Shown: positions 29,930-41,997 of the stretch, one piece after another
How positions within the stretch are numbered: the stretch's first letter is position 1
How the letters are laid out: the number at the start of each line of letters is the position of its first letter
Assembly: GCF_021018895.1 (NCBI RefSeq)
Contig: NC_079375.1
Span: 24,159,475 to 24,223,474 of the forward strand
Reading direction: 5' to 3'
DNA: 64,000 nucleotides
From: Seriola aureovittata
Taxonomy: Eukaryota; Chordata; Actinopteri; Carangiformes; Carangidae
The notes under the pieces: generated by a model
Database searches by the model: none
Told to the model about the DNA's origin: nothing
Seen by the model: only the letters and a program-made list of their open reading frames with translations
Translations under genes and position numbers: made by a program

Positions 29930-30325
29930 CCGGCTCATTAAGTATTTTTAAAAGAAAGCTAAAAACACATCTCTTCCCTTTAGCCTTTCAGGTTGTGCCC
30001 TGTGCAGATAAAACCCACAGTGAGTTTTCACCTGTAGTGGAAATGTTGTGTGGCAGCTGAAGTACAGAGAAGTTTCTGTTTAAAGAAAAGGTTTCTTACT
30101 TGACTATGCATTCTATGTAAGCCACTATTAATTTATATTAATTATTTATTTCTGTTTTCTAATTATCGTATTAGTCCATCTCATTTTAATTCAGTTTTTC
30201 TAACTTTTCTATGTTCATATCGTCTTTTTATGGGAACCACTTGATGCATATAATTTTAGCGCATTTATGCCGCATTTCTTGTACGTAAGTGGCTATATAA
30301 ATAAACTTTATTATTGTTATCCAGA
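29930..30325 (+). repeat. 3' end of an L2-type LINE
   Basis: The stretch tttttaaaagaaagctaaaaacacatctcttccctttagcc corresponds to the C-terminal FKK-LKTHLF-LAF block of L2 ORF2, with a stop and shifts. About 300 bp later the tail gtggctatataaataaactttattattg is typical of L2 3' ends. This is a second, shorter L2 insertion besides the one at 23.2 kb. Confidence 0.55.
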
Positions 30326-32150
30326 TACTGATTACAAGTGAGTGAAACATCCGTTTACTGCCACCATTCTAAGAAGCGTACTTGAGATATTCATGATCTC
30401 CTGCTGATTAATTTACAGGAAATATTTCTGGTAACTCCACCATTTCATTAGAGGCAGCATTAAGTTGTACATATGAAAAACATCCTGGGAGTATTTACCC
30501 TTTTTTTAATTTCTCATGTGCTACCCTCCAACCAAATGTCAGCTGTGCACACAAGATTAACATTTCCACAAAATCTGCTTCACACACTTATGCTCCTAAA
30601 GGAATAAATCTCTTGTTTTTCCTGACACCATGGTGTCTCCTTCAGTTCCACTCTCAGGTATGAGGTACGTTGTAGTCGCCTTTATGACTCTTTGCCTGTG
30701 TGATAGTTAATAGTAAATCATATTGCACACAATCTGCAGATGTGCCCCGACTATAATTGCGGCGCCCAAATAATTTAGCATTCGCACTTGCTGTGAATTT
30801 CATCATCTGCCGAGGCCCTGTTCCATAGGTCCCCTCTGAATAAATGACAACAAAGCAATGGGCAATTATAATAGAAAAATTGGTTTGTAAGATAACATCA
30901 AGTTGACTGTGAAAGGGAAGGAAACTCACTGTCTTTTCTCTCAGGGAAAGAAGAAGAGTACAAGGAGTTGGAAAAAAAATATTTTTGAGTGCCCGAGAGG
31001 TCATCCTTTTTTATTTATTTATTTATTTATTTTTTTTTTCATGACAAGGTTCATGGAAATTCTATTACACAGGTTCTTGTTTATCATCAGCCGTACTATT
31101 CCTCTGCAGAAATATCTGTGTCATTTAGATTCCATGAGAAAACACCGAAGTCCTGTCTGTTCTGTTGATCTGCACCAATCTCAAATACTTATACTGTTGT
31201 CCTTCTGTTGCATGAATCTACTTATTGACCTTGCAAAAGATTTAAAAAAAAAATCACCGGAACACAAAGTGACTGCGCAGAACAAGGTTAGAGCAATGAA
31301 TTCAGGCTGCGTTTTTATCGCTCTATAAGTCTTCTACTTTGCATAGCAATTGTGCTGTGAGGAGTCATAGCTGTCCTCGTGATGATTACGCAGAATAAAT
31401 TAAACATGCAAGTTTTTGTAAGTCATGAAAATGGATATCTCTTAAATAATAATAAACATTGAGAGTAAAGGTGTCGCAGGAAGTGTGGCAGCGCAGAACG
31501 CTGAAGCACCAATCTGACAGTTCCTTTTTCTTTTCTTTTTTTCCCTCCAGACACATTTGAAATGTGATCTAAAGAAACCCGATATTTTAATCAATTTTCA
31601 TGAGAGCAAATTACATATTGCTGACAGCAAGGCGTAACTAATTGAATGCTAAATTTCAGATGGTCATTACTTTCTTACAGTGCTTCTTTTCTCCACAGAA
31701 TCAAGGTATTGGATCTAAATAAGCAGTGCTGTCAGTATATACTATGAATCTTTAGCTAATTACTGTGCTTATATACAAACACACTCCGATAACTGCGGAT
31801 TTAAATAAAAAAAATATATATATATTTCTGGTTATGTTACTGTCACTCCTCAATGTATAGCTGAGAAAATAACGGTTGATCATGATTAAAGGAGATGTAG
31901 ACAATCTGTAAGACTGAGCGAAACGCATCCTGTCAGAGTCGTGTGTCCTCTACATCACCCTCCCAAACATTCTTTGCGCAAATGCTGTCTAATTATCTTG
32001 ATTCTTTTTCAAACTAACAGTCTTGGTTTGTGCAGCTGGAAACTTGGTCCACGGCGACTATTTGCAGGTATAATAAAAACTAGTGGCAAGTGGAAAAATT
32101 ATTCACACAGTAAATGACAGAAAAACTACCTTCGACTCTGTATACCTTAG

Positions 32151-32552
<402 letters not shown>

Positions 32553-35169
32553 TAAATCAACTTCATATAGTATTTTATAGAACAGTACAGTCTCCAGTTG
32601 TCCGTTCATGATTAATACAGTATGAGAGTACGGGAATGAATGTGTTTACCTCCAACACTCCACACATCCAGCCCTTAGGGATTTTTAGATCTGATGCCCA
32701 GATACATGGCCTCCACACTGCTGGTTCATACTCTAATGTTGTGTTAGAGTCCTGTTGCGGTCAGTCCGTCTGCCGTCTGTTTAAATATTCATGAGCATAT
32801 CTGCTGGCAAAGATGACCCATATCAAGGACAAGCAGTAAGACCTGCTCTCTGTAATGTGTCTGAGTAGACAGTCTGACTGTGCCTCTCGTCTCACATGCC
32901 TCTCAGGCCGACAACACATTCATTACCTCCAGGTGGTGCTTAGCAACCAGGCAATGTAGCAGCCAGGTTTGTTTTTCCTCTCCATCTGCTGGGAACTCCA
33001 GCAATGCCGCTCTTGTTATTTGCAGAATCTTAGCGCCGTCTGCTAGTGTTTTGCTTCTCCTAAATCCTCCGCTTCTATTGATAAGCTGTCAGGAAGCAAC
33101 TCCCCCCCTAACAATTTAATTTCTTTTCAAGAACTTTAATGCACTGCAGTACAGCCTTTCAGGTGGGGCGGGAAGATACTATTTATGCATTTCGGCTTGC
33201 TTCATCTTATCTCTTATAATGTATGTCAAGGAGAGGGAAACAGCTTGTGAGATGTTTTTTAATGGGAAAATGTTTCATTTACAGATTAGAGCGTATGCAT
33301 GTATTTCCAGGCAATTATATTTGAAGAAAATACGGTAAACATTAGCGTGGAGGATTAGAAATTATTTTTGGCCGGTCGACAGGCATGTAAAGCTCATGCA
33401 GGAATGCATTTATTGATCACTCTCTTGCTTTTTCAACATCTGACTTTCATCACTAAGTCTGAGACTTGAGGCTAAAAACGATGGAAGTGCGCTCTCTGGG
33501 AGATGGAAACTGGATTTCAGATTTATAGGTTTGGAATCTGAGATCTATGGCATGTGCAGCATCCTCTGTATTCTCTGTATATTCCTGTTGCAATCAGATG
33601 TAATATAAATTAAGGACATCCCATTTCCATTCCTGCTGTGCCCTTCTCAGATATATATTTTTTTTTTTCCAGCAGTGCTGCTTCTATAAACTGACAAAGA
33701 ATCGAGCAACTTCAATCTGGGAACTTGAAGGTGAAAAACCACAAAAAAAAAAAACTGCACAGAAATACAAAAGATGTAGATCACAGTTTGACAGACATTT
33801 TACAGTATTGTGCAAGATGCTGAATTTCATATTCAGTCAACACCAGTGTGTTTTTGCGTTAAACTCTGCAGTTTTGATTGACGCAGCTTTGGGCCGTGGA
33901 GCAGCACAGTGGAGCTCTTTTCTTGACAGGATATGATGGAACCACAAAAAAAAAAAGAAATCATGGAAGGAACACTTGTCTTCACTGTATCCGAGTGTCC
34001 CTGCCAGACAGTAATCGTGACCACGACGCTCGGGTCTCATAATTAGTGAGATGGTCCAACAATGGCTGCTGTCAAGTACTCGTGATCTTGAATGTCATAC
34101 TTTAGAGAGAAAGTGTTAAAAACAAAAGGCGTTTCACATTGTAATTATCACACAGTAAAATCCATAATTAAACTTTTCTTTGGAAGACAAAGTATTTTTC
34201 TTTTGTCTAAATAAAGGCAGCATTTTGTTGTACTGACAGCAATGCATTAAGCTAAAGGCTACACTTTGACCCCCCCCCCAAAAAAAAAAAACGTTGACGG
34301 CCCCATCTGTCACAGTTACTGGGCTAAAAACAACAATGCATACATGTTTATTTGCATATAGAGCGGGAAGTGAGATCCAACAGTGAGCGTTTTAAAGCCA
34401 GGTGTAAACTGTACTTTGACCGCTGGAGATCGGATAACTAAAGACGCATCGATGCAAGGTCTGACCCGGGACGTGAGTTTGGTCAGTGTCAAACTCTGAC
34501 CAGAAGTCAGGAGAGCGCCAGCCTTATTATTTATCCTCTGAGGATCATGAGTGTCTTTACTAAATTTCATGACAGTTCCATCTAATAGTTGCAAGTTGCA
34601 TCCCCAGAGCCGCGTCAACAGACACTGGAAAAACATCCAGACATATTTAATAGTGCAGTCTACCAACAGTGGCATTCAGCCTCCACCAGTGTCTCTCTTC
34701 TTTAGAGATTGAAAGATTAATTTTGGCTTGTTTGTTTTTGTGATTCACTTGGTGTTTTCAGTCGAGTCTGGTGCTGTTAGCACTTAGCTAATGCAATTAA
34801 GTTTCTGAGGTCTTGAAGGCCAAGCCATTAGATTCCATCACAGATGTTTTACAACTTCCTGAAAGTGTCGCCCATTCACCGGGTTCCCGTCACATGAAGC
34901 CGTTGCTCAGGCCACTCTTCTCGCTCTCTTAACTTGTGAATATGTGGACTTACTGGAAACTACCAGACACTGCTTTACACACAGTGAGTTGCAACAACAT
35001 TGCACTGGAGTATCAGAGAGCAGAATATCCATCCAATTTCCATCTTGTACCAAAAGATGACAGAGAGAAGATTTCCAGCCAGGGCTTTGAAGTCTCACGG
35101 GCATTTGATTATGTTTTACTTAGTTGAGACGTCCTTTTTTTTTTTTTTTCCTCCCGCTCTCTCCTCGTG

Positions 35170-35201
35170 TGGGAAAGCACAAAAAATATTGTGCTTTCCC
35201 A
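35170..35201. repeat. Perfect short inverted repeat (hairpin)
   Basis: The arms tgggaaagcacaa (35170-35182) and ttgtgctttccca (35189-35201) are exact reverse complements of 13 bp around a 6-base AT loop. It lies between a T run and a short AT tract. It is not long enough for a typical microRNA precursor. Confidence 0.8.
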
Positions 35202-37106
35202 TATATATATATCGATATTTTGAAGTGATATTATTCCTGTAAATATAATTACTTGATGCTTTTAAATAACTGCTTGTATTCAACAGCATCTGGAAGGCTG
35301 CTTCTTTACGTTGCATTGTGTTGCAAATCCTTGCCAAAAGCATCAGGAAAAAAAAAAAAATATATAAATTCTTCCCCCTGAAATTAGTCTGACATGGATC
35401 CAAAGAGAAACAGTGAGAAGATTTCTCACCAGCGCTCTGAGGTGCCATGAGACTCTCCTTTTTGTATCCATATTAATTATTTATTGCCCTGTTATATTTC
35501 CATCCCTGTGAGCATGTTGAAGAATGCTGTGATATTTTGATTTTATTTTTAGGAACCTTTGCAAAAAAAAGAAAAAAAGAACAAAGTCAGTTTCTGCTCT
35601 TACTGACAGTACTTAGCCTCATTTTTCTGTTTTCCCATCATTTGTGAATGTTGACTCCATTATAACCACAAATGAAACCAAAAAACCATGCTTAAAAATA
35701 AATCTATTAAACTCACACTTCACTAGAGCCGCACGTTTTTACTTGCAATTTATAATTTATATTCAAATCACTGCTCAAATGTGGGGAAAAAATAGATTAG
35801 AATGACTTGTCAGAATTCATCTTTATTCGTATTCTATAAACACGGTTGCTCATGACTCTAAACAATCTCAGAAATAATTTGTAGACAGAATAGTGTGCTG
35901 ACTTTAAAAATTTGCAACTGCTGATTAATTATCAACGGGCAAAACGGTCTGTGATGTTACCGTTAGCACAACATAGAACGTACTGTACTCGTCACCAGCT
36001 AGCTAGTAGCTGTTGGGGCTACTGACGTGGGTTTACTAACCTCTAACACCAATACAGAAGAACCAGAAACGCAGAAGGTGAACCATGACAAAAACAAAAC
36101 GGCAACAAAAAAGTTAGGAGTGAATGGAAGCAGGAGTTTGAGTGACACCCCGATGGGAAGCTTCGCTTGCTAACGTTAGCACCTCCGGTTGAAGGGACGC
36201 TAATGTTAACTACCTGTGTATGTTGGCTAACTTACCTAAATCAATAGGAAAAATAATAATGCATTTTTCCTGTAGTTTTAAGTAAGTTTACATTTGGGCC
36301 ATCAAAAATATATTTTGGCCACCATATCTAGGAGCTTGTCGGGGGGCAGCGCTTAAAGATTTTAACATCTATATATACAGCAACATACAACTGAATCTAC
36401 TTCCTCTGTATGGTTTCAGGAGAAAAATCTAATATTATACATATGTATCTAAAAATAGGCATTTTTGTGGTTAGTATCACATTTAAAAAGTTCAGTGCTT
36501 CCCATGAAACAGTTAGTAAAAGAAATGCAAACGTCTGCTGTATTTTTAATGCACCAAGCCGACTTAAAATCATATTTGGTTATCTTGATATGCTATAACT
36601 TGACATGGTAGAGAGTGTGTTTACATCTTTACTACAAAGAGGCCTTTCCTTTACAGCCTTATCTTTGATTTATATACAAGTCTAATGTTGAGAATATTAA
36701 TATTTTCTTTTTTTTTATTTGTGCAGTACTTCTGTTGGCCCTGAGTGGTCTCTGCAGGTCGTTAATCTCTGGTAATACGTACAGCAGAGCAGGGCTGTGT
36801 GAAGCCTGTGAGATGAAACCCAGAGCAAAAGAGTCTGTAAAGCACTCGTTGCTGCGGGGCAATAAGTGAAGGTGATTTTCCAGTATGTTTTTCAGCTCAA
36901 AGTAACACAGTCGACCTGAAGAATAAAAGTGAGAGGGGCTAAAATAGGATTGTGAAAAACAGGCCGGGACTTGCATTCTTTTGATCAGACATCTGTTACG
37001 TTTGGCTGCATTTACCTCTGTATTCTATTGAGACATCAATCAAACCATCTTATCCCCTTCACCTGCTCCACTCTGAGCTTCTGCTGGACAGCCTTTCTCT
37101 CCCTCG

Positions 37107-37108
<2 letters not shown>

Positions 37109-37152
<44 letters not shown>
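37109..37152. repeat. (CT)n microsatellite
   Basis: A pure CT tract of 44 bp. It accounts for the Ser/Leu-rich chance frame at 36971-37180. Confidence 0.98.
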
Positions 37153-37154
<2 letters not shown>

Positions 37155-37597
37155 TCCACAATCACTTTGTTTGTTTTTAATACACTTTTTCTTTTCTGCA
37201 TCTTATTGTGTTATTCCTTTGCTTTATCATTTTTCAGTTTTGATCCTCATTTATTTCCCACTTAATGACTCCTATTCCGTTTTATAATATAATTAGGCCC
37301 CGCAACTTTAGGCCATATTGCAAGTTATTGAGCAATGAATTGTATTTCACAGGTTTGGTTGAGCTGTGGCCGTGCAGTAAGAATCTTTTTCCATTTTATT
37401 TTTTAAGCTTGGTGATCTCATCGGAGCTCCTTAACTGCATTTTACCAACCTCTCCTTCATTTGCTGAGTCTGCCTGGAGGTCAGTCCCAGACGCTGCTGC
37501 TGCTGTCCTAGTAAATCAGACACTAATTACACACAGATTGCCAGCACAAATTGAATGAAAGAGGCAGCACAAATCTACCCAGCATTTTTACACCCCT

Positions 37598-37966
37598 TAA
37601 ACACCTGGTATTAAAATGCGATTTGGATCCAGATACGTTATACTAAATGATGCGATCTTGCCTTTGCGTTTAGACCAGTTTTTTTTTTTTTTTAGTGCTT
37701 TCTCATTGTCCTCATTTAGATCGGAGCTCTGTCCTCGAGAGCAAACCCCAAGTAATTTGATGTGGCGGTGAATCGGCTGTAGATGTCAAGTATCCCATTT
37801 ACACCTGGCATTAAAATGTGTTTTGGGTCATTTTGGATTCAGCTTGAAAGTACAGGAGTAAACGCACTTGCGTTGTCAGTCCGTTAATATCTAGATACAA
37901 TCTCTATATACGAGATAGTTATGTGATCGGGATACAGATCACATTTTAATAACGGGTGTAAACAGG
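37598..37966. mobile_element. MITE with 'acacctggtattaaaatgcga' type ends
   Basis: The left end (acacctggtattaaaatg) and the inverted right end (acacccgttattaaaatg) match closely over about 20 bp. A third, direct copy, tttacacctggcattaaaat, sits inside near 37798. No coding frame is present. It is likely a non-autonomous DNA transposon of a kind common in fish. Confidence 0.6.
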
Positions 37967-38226
37967 GTTTTATTTATGCAAATTACTCACATAAGAGACG
38001 CAGATGGGAAGAAGCAGATAAGTTAAGGAGGGACTGTTTGAGACTACTGAGATGTAGACAGATGTTCATAGTGGTTGAATGTTTGTTGATTGATTTCCTA
38101 AGCTTTAAAAATAGCTCATTACAGTTCCCTTAAGTGTTTGGTATTCTGTTTGAATGAGATATGCCACAACTAACTCGTAATGTCATTTGCTAGTGAGCTA
38201 AGCCTTTGATCTCCACCCACAAACTG

Positions 38227-38250
38227 ACACACACACACACACACACACAC
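38227..38250. repeat. (AC)n microsatellite
   Basis: A pure AC tract. Confidence 0.97.
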
Positions 38251-38734
38251 CCGTAGTGTCCATCACCACACTCCTCTGCTCCCAGCTGCTGTTGCATATA
38301 TTACTGTGTGTTTTAGTAATTATCTTGTGACTGTCGAGCTTATAAATGAGCCTCTCATCCATCTAATAAGGGTGGTAAACTGGCTGGGCCCCAGCACTCT
38401 GATTCCACCCTAATCAATTAACACCTTGTCTGAATCTGCGCTGTCCTGTCTGCGTTTAATATCTTTCCTTGTGTGAGAGTCGACTGATGCTGGCGGTCTG
38501 CGCTGACCGACTCGCTCAGTCTCCTTGATATATTGCGCTCCTGGGGAGAGGCAGCGTGTGGCGCCTGTGGAAGTGAGAGCGTAATAATCACAGGATGATT
38601 GTGAGATTAATTAGCTCCGTCTTGTCACTTGTCTTCGCCTGCAAAATGGTGGAAAACAAGGATGTTGTTGACAGAGCAGATTGCCACAAGGAAGGAATGA
38701 CGAGAATAGCTGGCCACTGTCCAAACAGCTTATA

Positions 38735-38736
<2 letters not shown>

Positions 38737-38769
<33 letters not shown>
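38737..38769. repeat. (GT)n microsatellite
   Basis: A pure GT tract, with a 23-T run shortly downstream at 38819-38841. Confidence 0.98.
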
Positions 38770-38772
<3 letters not shown>

Positions 38773-39090
38773 CTTCATATATAAACCTCTGGTACACAAG
38801 AAATGTTCATCATTAGAGTTTTTTTTTTTTTTTTTTTTTTTACAGCTGTTTGTGTTGCACGCCTGCTTCATCGTGTTCTGCTGTGGAGAAAGAGAGGCGG
38901 AGTGTGTCCAAGATATAAACGATGATTAATGCCATATTTATTGGGACAGTACAGTAGCTGGAGTCTTGTATTTAATCCTTCACACAGATACACATGTTCC
39001 AAGTTAAAATAAATTACATCTCATTTTCCCCTGATGGTTTGGAAAGGATGCATCATCCCACAGAGAGGAGTTCTCACTGTGCTGAAAGTG

Positions 39091-39092
39091 TA

Positions 39093-39129
<37 letters not shown>
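39091..39129. repeat. (TG)n/(TA)n microsatellite
   Basis: A TG-rich start passing into a pure TA tract. It underlies part of the 167-aa chance frame at 38994-39497. Confidence 0.97.
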
Positions 39130-39132
<3 letters not shown>

Positions 39133-39570
39133 TCCATGTATTTTATTTTTGCCCTATGAATTACAAAGGGCAGAAAAGTTGCTGCCGTGCTGTTTTCGAT
39201 GAGCTGAAACTTTTTAGGGTGAGAGAGTCAAAGCACGTGTTTTTATTTTTGACAGCTGATGCAAAAATACCTCGACATATTTGGCCGGAGGGGGCTCGAC
39301 TTCAGAATGCTTTTGAGTTTCAAGCTTTCAGTTTCAGTGTGTTTGTTGGCAGTTTCTACTTAAAAAGGAATACATTAAAGAATGTAAAAAAAAAAAAAAA
39401 AAAGGGAAAACGAAAAATGGAATTTCATTATATATTTGCCCAGAAGGAGGTCCTGCTTGTTGCTCTGATTTCTTGTTTCTTGTGCGTTCTTTCTTAAAGT
39501 GCCCATTCACTCAAAAATGTGTTTTGCTTATTGTTTCCTTTTTGGATGTTTGACCTTCACTGTGCAGAAT

Positions 39571-39571
<1 letters not shown>

Positions 39572-39608
<37 letters not shown>
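39572..39608. repeat. (GT)n microsatellite
   Basis: A pure GT tract. Confidence 0.98.
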
Positions 39609-39609
<1 letters not shown>

Positions 39610-39669
39610 CATGAGTTTGATACCTGAGGTTGTTCTCACATTCATCCACTGAAGAAGGAAAGTTTTTTC

Positions 39670-40260
39670 CATGCTAAACTTTAAAGGTCCTTTTCCAGTG
39701 TTTTATTTGAAACTTTGATCCATAAGAAGAAATATTTGTAGTTTTAAGAACCAGAAACAAATGTAGTTTTACATCTTCTCTCTCAGGCTTCTCTCTGGAG
39801 ATCCCGTAACAGGTCGGTGAGCCAATCAGAAGAGAGGAGTATCTGAGCCTCTCTTCTGATTGGCTGACTGCTTTGTGATCTAATAAAAATATAGAAGATT
39901 TCAGGTCAAACACTCAGAGAAACCAAAATCCTGCAAGGTTTGGATGGTGGGTCCAGGTGGGCGGGGCCTGGTGACTGCTTTGTTGTGACATCACAAAGTT
40001 ACAGAAGTCCTGACGGCTGGTTTTACGGCTCAGTTTCTGAATACAGGCTGTGTGCATTTCTCTGTAGACTGAGGCTTTGATACTTTCACAGTATTAATAT
40101 AGAAACTAGAGCTGCTCATGACCTGCTCTGTGTGACATCACAGCTGGTTCAGTGATCAGTCAAGGTCCAACATGTAACTTACGTGTGATGTGGAAACTTG
40201 AAGCTTGTAGTGCACACACACTGAGAATGGACTGTACAGTGAAGTAGGAGACATCTTGTT
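39670..40260. repeat. Interspersed repeat with an internal 18-bp perfect hairpin
   Basis: The block includes gtgggcggggcctggtgact, gttgtgacatcacaaagtta and ggctggttttacggctcag, which I recall as an abundant fish interspersed repeat, though I cannot name it. Inside, agccaatcagaagagagg (39820-39837) and its exact reverse complement (39848-39865) surround a 10-base loop. No coding frame is supported. Edges are approximate. Confidence 0.55.
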
Positions 40261-41691
40261 TCAGTTGTTATTATTTATATATTCACAAATTCAACTTTTT
40301 TTTTAAATAAATGTGGGAGAGAAGTTGTTTACTGAAGCCCAGTATTGTGCAAGGTAATTAATCATTATTAGAAAGATAGATAGTGGTGATGGTTCAGTAT
40401 TGTATAACTAGCTGACACGTGTAGGACCAGTGGAGCTCAGCTGGACCACTGAGCCGTGGCATTTAGATGAAACTGCCTATGAAGCCAGTGGGAAACCACC
40501 TATAGGTTAGCCTAGGCAGATGTGTGAATATAAAGCCGGGTCAAGCTGCCAGTTGTCTGCTCTTTTCTTTTGTGAGTGATAGAACTCGACGTATTGGCCT
40601 GTGCGAAGGCAGTGTAATGGTACGGCAGGTCAGGGTTGCAGAGTGGTGTAATGTTTGCTCGGTAGATTTATGACTGAACAGCTTGATATCCTCTGCAGGG
40701 AACTGATGATGGGTCGAAACATCATTTAACATGAATACTGGGCTTCCACGGGAATGCTCACTCCACTCATGCCCACTACGTATATTAATAACTATAATCC
40801 TTATTTATGAATCTTTCATCCATCATCTTTTTTTTAAGGGTCTCAATAACACAGTTATGGCCATTCTGACTTTGGGTCATGCTAGGTAAGAACACGAGCT
40901 TTCCAAATGAGCTCAAACTCTTACATAAATCATTTAAAACAACTGTCTGACACAGAAATGAGCTCTCTGGATTAGTTATCGTAGCTAACTGCTCTGGGAT
41001 CTATTTCCAGGGCAACTTGCTGGCTAACCAAACTAGCTGCCTAATCTTCTGCACACACTCGGTTTGCTCCTACGCATGAGGATGTGGGTCACTGTAATAT
41101 CGGGCCTGTGCATGTTGGAGAAGAAGCAGTTTTCGTTGTCTTTCACTTTACAGTGAAGCAAGTTGTGGCCAGTTGCTCCACAAATTGTCCCAAACAACAG
41201 AAATCAAGGAATCTATTTCATCAACTCCAATAATTATCTGTTAATATTGTGTTTTCGAGACGGCTACAGAGCTGAGGTGTCCAGACTTTTGCTCTGCAAT
41301 ATAGGTGATGCATATCTTTTTGCTAGATCTCCTCTGCGTTGTAAATACTCATCCCCTTCAATTATCCACGCATGCCTTCTCCCTGTGAGCAGTAAACAGA
41401 ATTTCATGTGTAAAATTGGTGGACTTCCCCTTTAATGAAGGTGCCACAACATACTTTGTGGTCTTTCATGCTAAATGATGGTTTTAAATACAGAACTACA
41501 GCCTGTCGTAGTTCATACTTTCAAAAGGTGAAACATAAAAAAAAGTAGAAAAAGCACAGAGGACAAAAACAGTCTGAACACAGCAATACAATCAAAATGT
41601 AATAACTCTCTCTCTCTAAAGACTCCTACGCTGCCCCAACAGTTATGTACTTATCACTGCAGATAAAGTCACACAATTCTCCTGATGATCA

Positions 41692-41697
41692 ACACAC

Positions 41698-41740
<43 letters not shown>

Positions 41741-41741
41741 G
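41692..41741. repeat. (CA)n microsatellite, slightly interrupted
   Basis: A CA tract with two small interruptions (acgc, aaac). Confidence 0.97.
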
Positions 41742-41973
41742 CACAAAGAGGTCCTCCTGTGACAAACAAGAGGTCCTTGTTGGTACTTGGAAACCAGAAA
41801 CAATGAGCCTCGCTCATCAACCAAATGATGAAGTGCTTTTCTTTCAGTCATCACTCAACACCAGTTCAAACGAGACTGTGTCGTCTTCCATCAAAGCCCA
41901 CATGCTGTACGTAAGCGTCGGTGCTCCATCCAAACACATGACGCAGCTGAAGTACATTTTATATTCCATACTG

Positions 41974-41997
41974 AACAACAACAACAACAACAACAAA
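41974..41997. repeat. (ACA)n microsatellite
   Basis: A run of ACA/CAA units. Confidence 0.95.

Noticed and set aside
38994..39497. Longest open frame of the window (167 aa, plus strand)
   Set aside because: It runs through a TG/TA microsatellite and a poly-A run, giving Tyr-Ile and Lys repeats; no domain is recognisable and there is no splice context.
40380..40790. Block with ctgatgatgggtcgaaacatc, recalling the 'gatggtcgaaacgt' tails of some fish retroelements
   Set aside because: The resemblance is short and no coding or terminal structure supports it.
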